DNA from: Pseudoxanthomonas sp. z9
Lineage (GTDB): Bacteria; Pseudomonadota; Gammaproteobacteria; Xanthomonadales; Xanthomonadaceae
DNA length: 64,000 nucleotides
Assembly: GCF_006542425.1 (NCBI RefSeq)
Contig: NZ_VFID01000016.1
Span: 62,001-126,000, forward strand
Direction of reading: 5' to 3'
Within the stretch, counting starts at the first letter, position 1; every line of letters starts with the position of its first letter. Below the pieces are notes generated by a model, which saw only the letters and a list, made by a program, of their open reading frames with translations, searched no databases and was not told where the DNA came from. Shown here in pieces: positions 61,830 to 64,000 of this stretch. The position numbers and the translations under genes are program-made.

Positions 61830-63119
61830 CTACCAGAGTGCGTCCCGTAACTTGTACCAGGCCATCGCCGCCACCAGCATCGGGGTGCGCAGCAGGCGGC
61901 CGCCGGGGAAGGGCCGGTGCGGGATGCGGGCGAAGGCGTCCAGCCGTTCGGCCTGCCCGCGGATGGCATCGGCGATGACCTTGCCGGCCAGGCCGGTGGC
62001 CGCCACGCCGTGTCCGCTGAAACCCTGGGCGAAGTAGACGTTGGGCGCCAGCCGGCCCCAGTGCGGGGCGCGGTTGAGCGAAATGTCGACGTAGCCACCC
62101 CAGACGTACTCGATGTCGACATCGGCCAGTTGCGGGAAGACCCGCCGCATCCGCCGCGCCATGGTGCCGCGCAGGTTGGGCGGGGGCAAGGTGGAATAGC
62201 TGGCGCGGCCGCCGAACAGCAGGCGGTGGTCGCGGCTCAGGCGAAAATAGTCCAGCGCCCAGTTCACGTCCGCCACCGCCATGTCGTTGCGGATCAGGGC
62301 GCGGGCGCGTTCCTCGCCCAGTGGCGTGGTGGCGCCGATGTAGGTGCCGACCGGCATGATCCGCGATTCCAGCTCCGGCGCGACGCCGCGTAGCCAGGCA
62401 TTGCCGGCCAGCACGGCGAAGTCGCAGCGGACCCGCCCGGCGTCGGTGTGCAGGACCGGCGCGGCGCCACGTTCCAGCCGGACGACGCGCGAATGCTCGA
62501 AGATGCGCACGCCCGCCGCCAGCGCGGCGCGGGCCAGCCCAAAAGCGTATTCGAGCGGATGCAGATGGCCGCTGAGCGGGTCGTAGATGGCGCCGAGATA
62601 GCGATCACTGGCCAGTTGCGCGCGCAGTTGTTCGCGATCCCACCATTCCATCGGGTAGTCGTAGTGCTCGGCCATGTGCGCCTGCCAGCGCTTCAGCGCC
62701 TGCGCCTGGCGCGGTTTGATGGGCACGCTGGCGTGTCCGTCGCGCCAGTCGCAGGCGATGGCATGGCGCTGGATGCGGTCCCGCATCAGGGTCATGCCCT
62801 CGCGCGAGAAATCGAACAGGCGCCGTGCATCGGCGCGCCCGACCAGCCGTTCCAGGGTGTCCTGCTCGCAACCGTAGCCGACGATCGCCTGGCCGCCGTT
62901 GCGGCCGCTGGCGCCCCAACCGATCCGCTCGGCTTCCAGCACGATCACGCGATAACCGGCTTCGGCCAGTTCCAGCGCCGCCGACAGGCCGGTATAACCG
63001 GCGCCGAGGATGCACACGTCGGCCTGCAGCTCGCCTTCCAGCCGCGGCTGCGGCGACAGCGGCGCGGCGCTGGCCGCGTACCAGGAGGGCGGATAGGCGG
63101 CGGTGTCGCGCCGGCTCAT
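61830..63119 (-). CDS. puuB: Gamma-glutamylputrescine oxidoreductase
   Basis: 429 residues from ATG 63119 (E. coli PuuB has 426). DAO-type FAD site: ADVCILGAGYTGLSAALELAEAGYRVIVLEAERIGWGASGRNGGQAIVGYG. C-terminal FAD contact: VYFAQGFSGHGVAATGLAGKVIADAI. It oxidises gamma-glutamylputrescine to the aldehyde used by PuuC, giving H2O2 or a reduced carrier. Its ATG overlaps the stop of the upstream puuA gene by 4 bases. An MHS transporter and a bacteriohemerythrin gene separate it from puuC. Confidence 0.9.
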   Translation of the reverse strand: MSRRDTAAYPPSWYAASAAPLSPQPRLEGELQADVCILGAGYTGLSAALELAEAGYRVIVLEAERIGWGASGRNGGQAIVGYGCEQDTLERLVGRADARRLFDFSREGMTLMRDRIQRHAIACDWRDGHASVPIKPRQAQALKRWQAHMAEHYDYPMEWWDREQLRAQLASDRYLGAIYDPLSGHLHPLEYAFGLARAALAAGVRIFEHSRVVRLERGAAPVLHTDAGRVRCDFAVLAGNAWLRGVAPELESRIMPVGTYIGATTPLGEERARALIRNDMAVADVNWALDYFRLSRDHRLLFGGRASYSTLPPPNLRGTMARRMRRVFPQLADVDIEYVWGGYVDISLNRAPHWGRLAPNVYFAQGFSGHGVAATGLAGKVIADAIRGQAERLDAFARIPHRPFPGGRLLRTPMLVAAMAWYKLRDALW

Positions 63120-64000
63120 ACCGACCGCAGGTACCAGTCGTACTCCAGATCGGTGACCTGGGTATTGAAGCTGCGCATCTCCTTGAGCTTCTGCTGGCCG
63201 TAGATGTGCCGGAACGGGGTACCGAACCATTCGGCGACGAAGTTGCTGGCGAGGAAATCGTCGATGGTGTCGCGCCAGAACGGGGTCAGGTTCTCGGTCT
63301 GCTCGTAGGCGTTGCCGGTGATCGGCGGGCCGGGGTCGAAGCCGTTCTCGATGCCGTGCAGCATGCCCGCCAGCACCGCGGCGGTGACCAGGTAGACGTT
63401 GGCGTCGGCGCCGGCGATGCGATGTTCGACCCGTGTATTGGCCTCGCCGCCGTGCGGGATGCGCATGGCGACGGTGCGGTTGTTGTAGCCCCAGCAGGTA
63501 TTGAGCGGCACGAACGCGTTGAGCACGAAGCGCCGGTAGCTGTTGGCATTGGGCGCGAACAGCAGCAGGCAGTCGGCGGCGCTGCGCTGCAGGCCGCCGA
63601 TGGCGTGCCGCAGTGCGTCGGCCGGCTGTCCGACCGGCGAGGCGAACACGTTGCGGCCTTCGCCATCCAGCACGCTGACGTGGATGTGCATGCCGCTGCC
63701 GGCCTGGTCGACCAGCGGCTTGGCCATGAAGCTGGCCAGCGCGCCCTGCTGCTGGGCGATCGCCTTGATCGCGCGCTTCAGGTAGATGGCGTCATCGCAC
63801 GCCAGCAGGGCGTCGTCGCGGTGCTTGAGGTTGATCTCGAACTGGCCGGGCGCGTATTCCGCGACGGCGGTGTCGGCCGGAATGCGCTGGGCGCGGCAGG
63901 CGGCGGCGACCGCGTCGGTGAAGCCGCGGTAGTCGTTGAGATCTTCCATGTAGTAGACCTGCGTGCTGCGGTTGGGCGCGCCGGTGGCGGGGTTGCGGGA
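63116..64000 (-). CDS. puuA: Gamma-glutamylputrescine synthetase, 5' end beyond the window
   Basis: At least 294 residues; the gene runs off the right edge at 64000, so the N-terminus is missing. Glutamine-synthetase signatures: AEYAPGQFEINLKHRDDALLACDD, LVDQAGSGMHIHVSVLDG (His metal ligand), ANSYRRFVLNAFVPLNTCWGYNNRTVAMRIP and RVEHRIAGADANVYLVTAAVLAG. It is the PuuA type (Asn-Asn-Arg instead of the usual loop in GlnA). It ligates glutamate to putrescine. Its stop overlaps the puuB start. Confidence 0.9.
   Translation of the reverse strand, partial: SRNPATGAPNRSTQVYYMEDLNDYRGFTDAVAAACRAQRIPADTAVAEYAPGQFEINLKHRDDALLACDDAIYLKRAIKAIAQQQGALASFMAKPLVDQAGSGMHIHVSVLDGEGRNVFASPVGQPADALRHAIGGLQRSAADCLLLFAPNANSYRRFVLNAFVPLNTCWGYNNRTVAMRIPHGGEANTRVEHRIAGADANVYLVTAAVLAGMLHGIENGFDPGPPITGNAYEQTENLTPFWRDTIDDFLASNFVAEWFGTPFRHIYGQQKLKEMRSFNTQVTDLEYDWYLRSV

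Overview
The window is high-GC Gammaproteobacterial chromosome. Dispersed short palindromes (GTGGGAGCGACG-type REPs, CGCCGAGC-TT-GCTCGGCG hairpins, CCTTCCCCCGCAAGCGGGGG-type hairpins), gene content (PepSY iron cluster, SdpR/SdpI-like pair, bacteriohemerythrin, polyamine genes) and protein style suggest the Xanthomonadaceae/Lysobacteraceae (Lysobacter, Pseudoxanthomonas, Luteimonas or Stenotrophomonas-like). This is an inference from style, not a database match. No rRNA, tRNA, CRISPR array, phage or recognisable transposase gene was found.

Layout. 0-7 kb: small secreted proteins and lipoproteins, a four-gene minus-strand operon (SPFH/SHOCT protein, double zinc-ribbon protein, two small proteins), a trypsin-like protease and a YCII protein. 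7.2-10.4 kb: a three-gene operon for 3-keto-sugar chemistry (DUF1080 hydrolase, GMC dehydrogenase, Tat-exported small subunit). 10.4-24.4 kb: mixed housekeeping and regulatory genes: cupin, SdpR/SdpI-like pair with a clear operator, LysR/SDR divergon, cold-shock/DUF1294 membrane protein, hydrolases, VOC and GFA proteins, rifamycin ADP-ribosyltransferase (arr), a membrane winged-helix regulator and a beta-lactamase-fold serine hydrolase. 24.6-28.5 kb: two c-di-GMP proteins in tandem. 28.5-35.3 kb: argO/argP divergon, GST, acyltransferase, an AadA-type nucleotidyltransferase, and a SymE-type toxin bracketed by two composite repeats. 35.5-41.1 kb: a Fur-box-preceded iron-siderophore operon (TonB receptor, esterase, two small membrane proteins, PepSY reductase-like protein). 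41-50.3 kb: GNAT, VOC proteins, phosphoesterase, cysteine hydrolase, exonuclease III, and an AraC regulator divergent from a two-gene RND efflux pump.

50.8-64 kb is one catabolic supercluster: mmsA, ald and bauA on the minus strand; puuR and puuC on the plus strand; an MHS-type transporter; puuB and puuA on the minus strand. Together they would take putrescine or related polyamines through gamma-glutamylated intermediates and aminoaldehydes, and move beta-alanine to malonate semialdehyde and acetyl-CoA while alanine dehydrogenase regenerates the pyruvate acceptor.

The most unusual signal is in two intergenic tandem arrays. After puuC (57337-59250) and after the RND membrane-fusion gene (50288-50762), the last codons and stop codon of the upstream gene are repeated together with an inverted pair of REP palindromes: eight units of about 238 bp (with a 713-bp higher-order period) and three units of about 172 bp. 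Both arrays lie between convergent genes. This looks like gene-tail capture and amplification by REP elements. Related REP-type palindromes also sit inside the siderophore-esterase coding frame and around symE.
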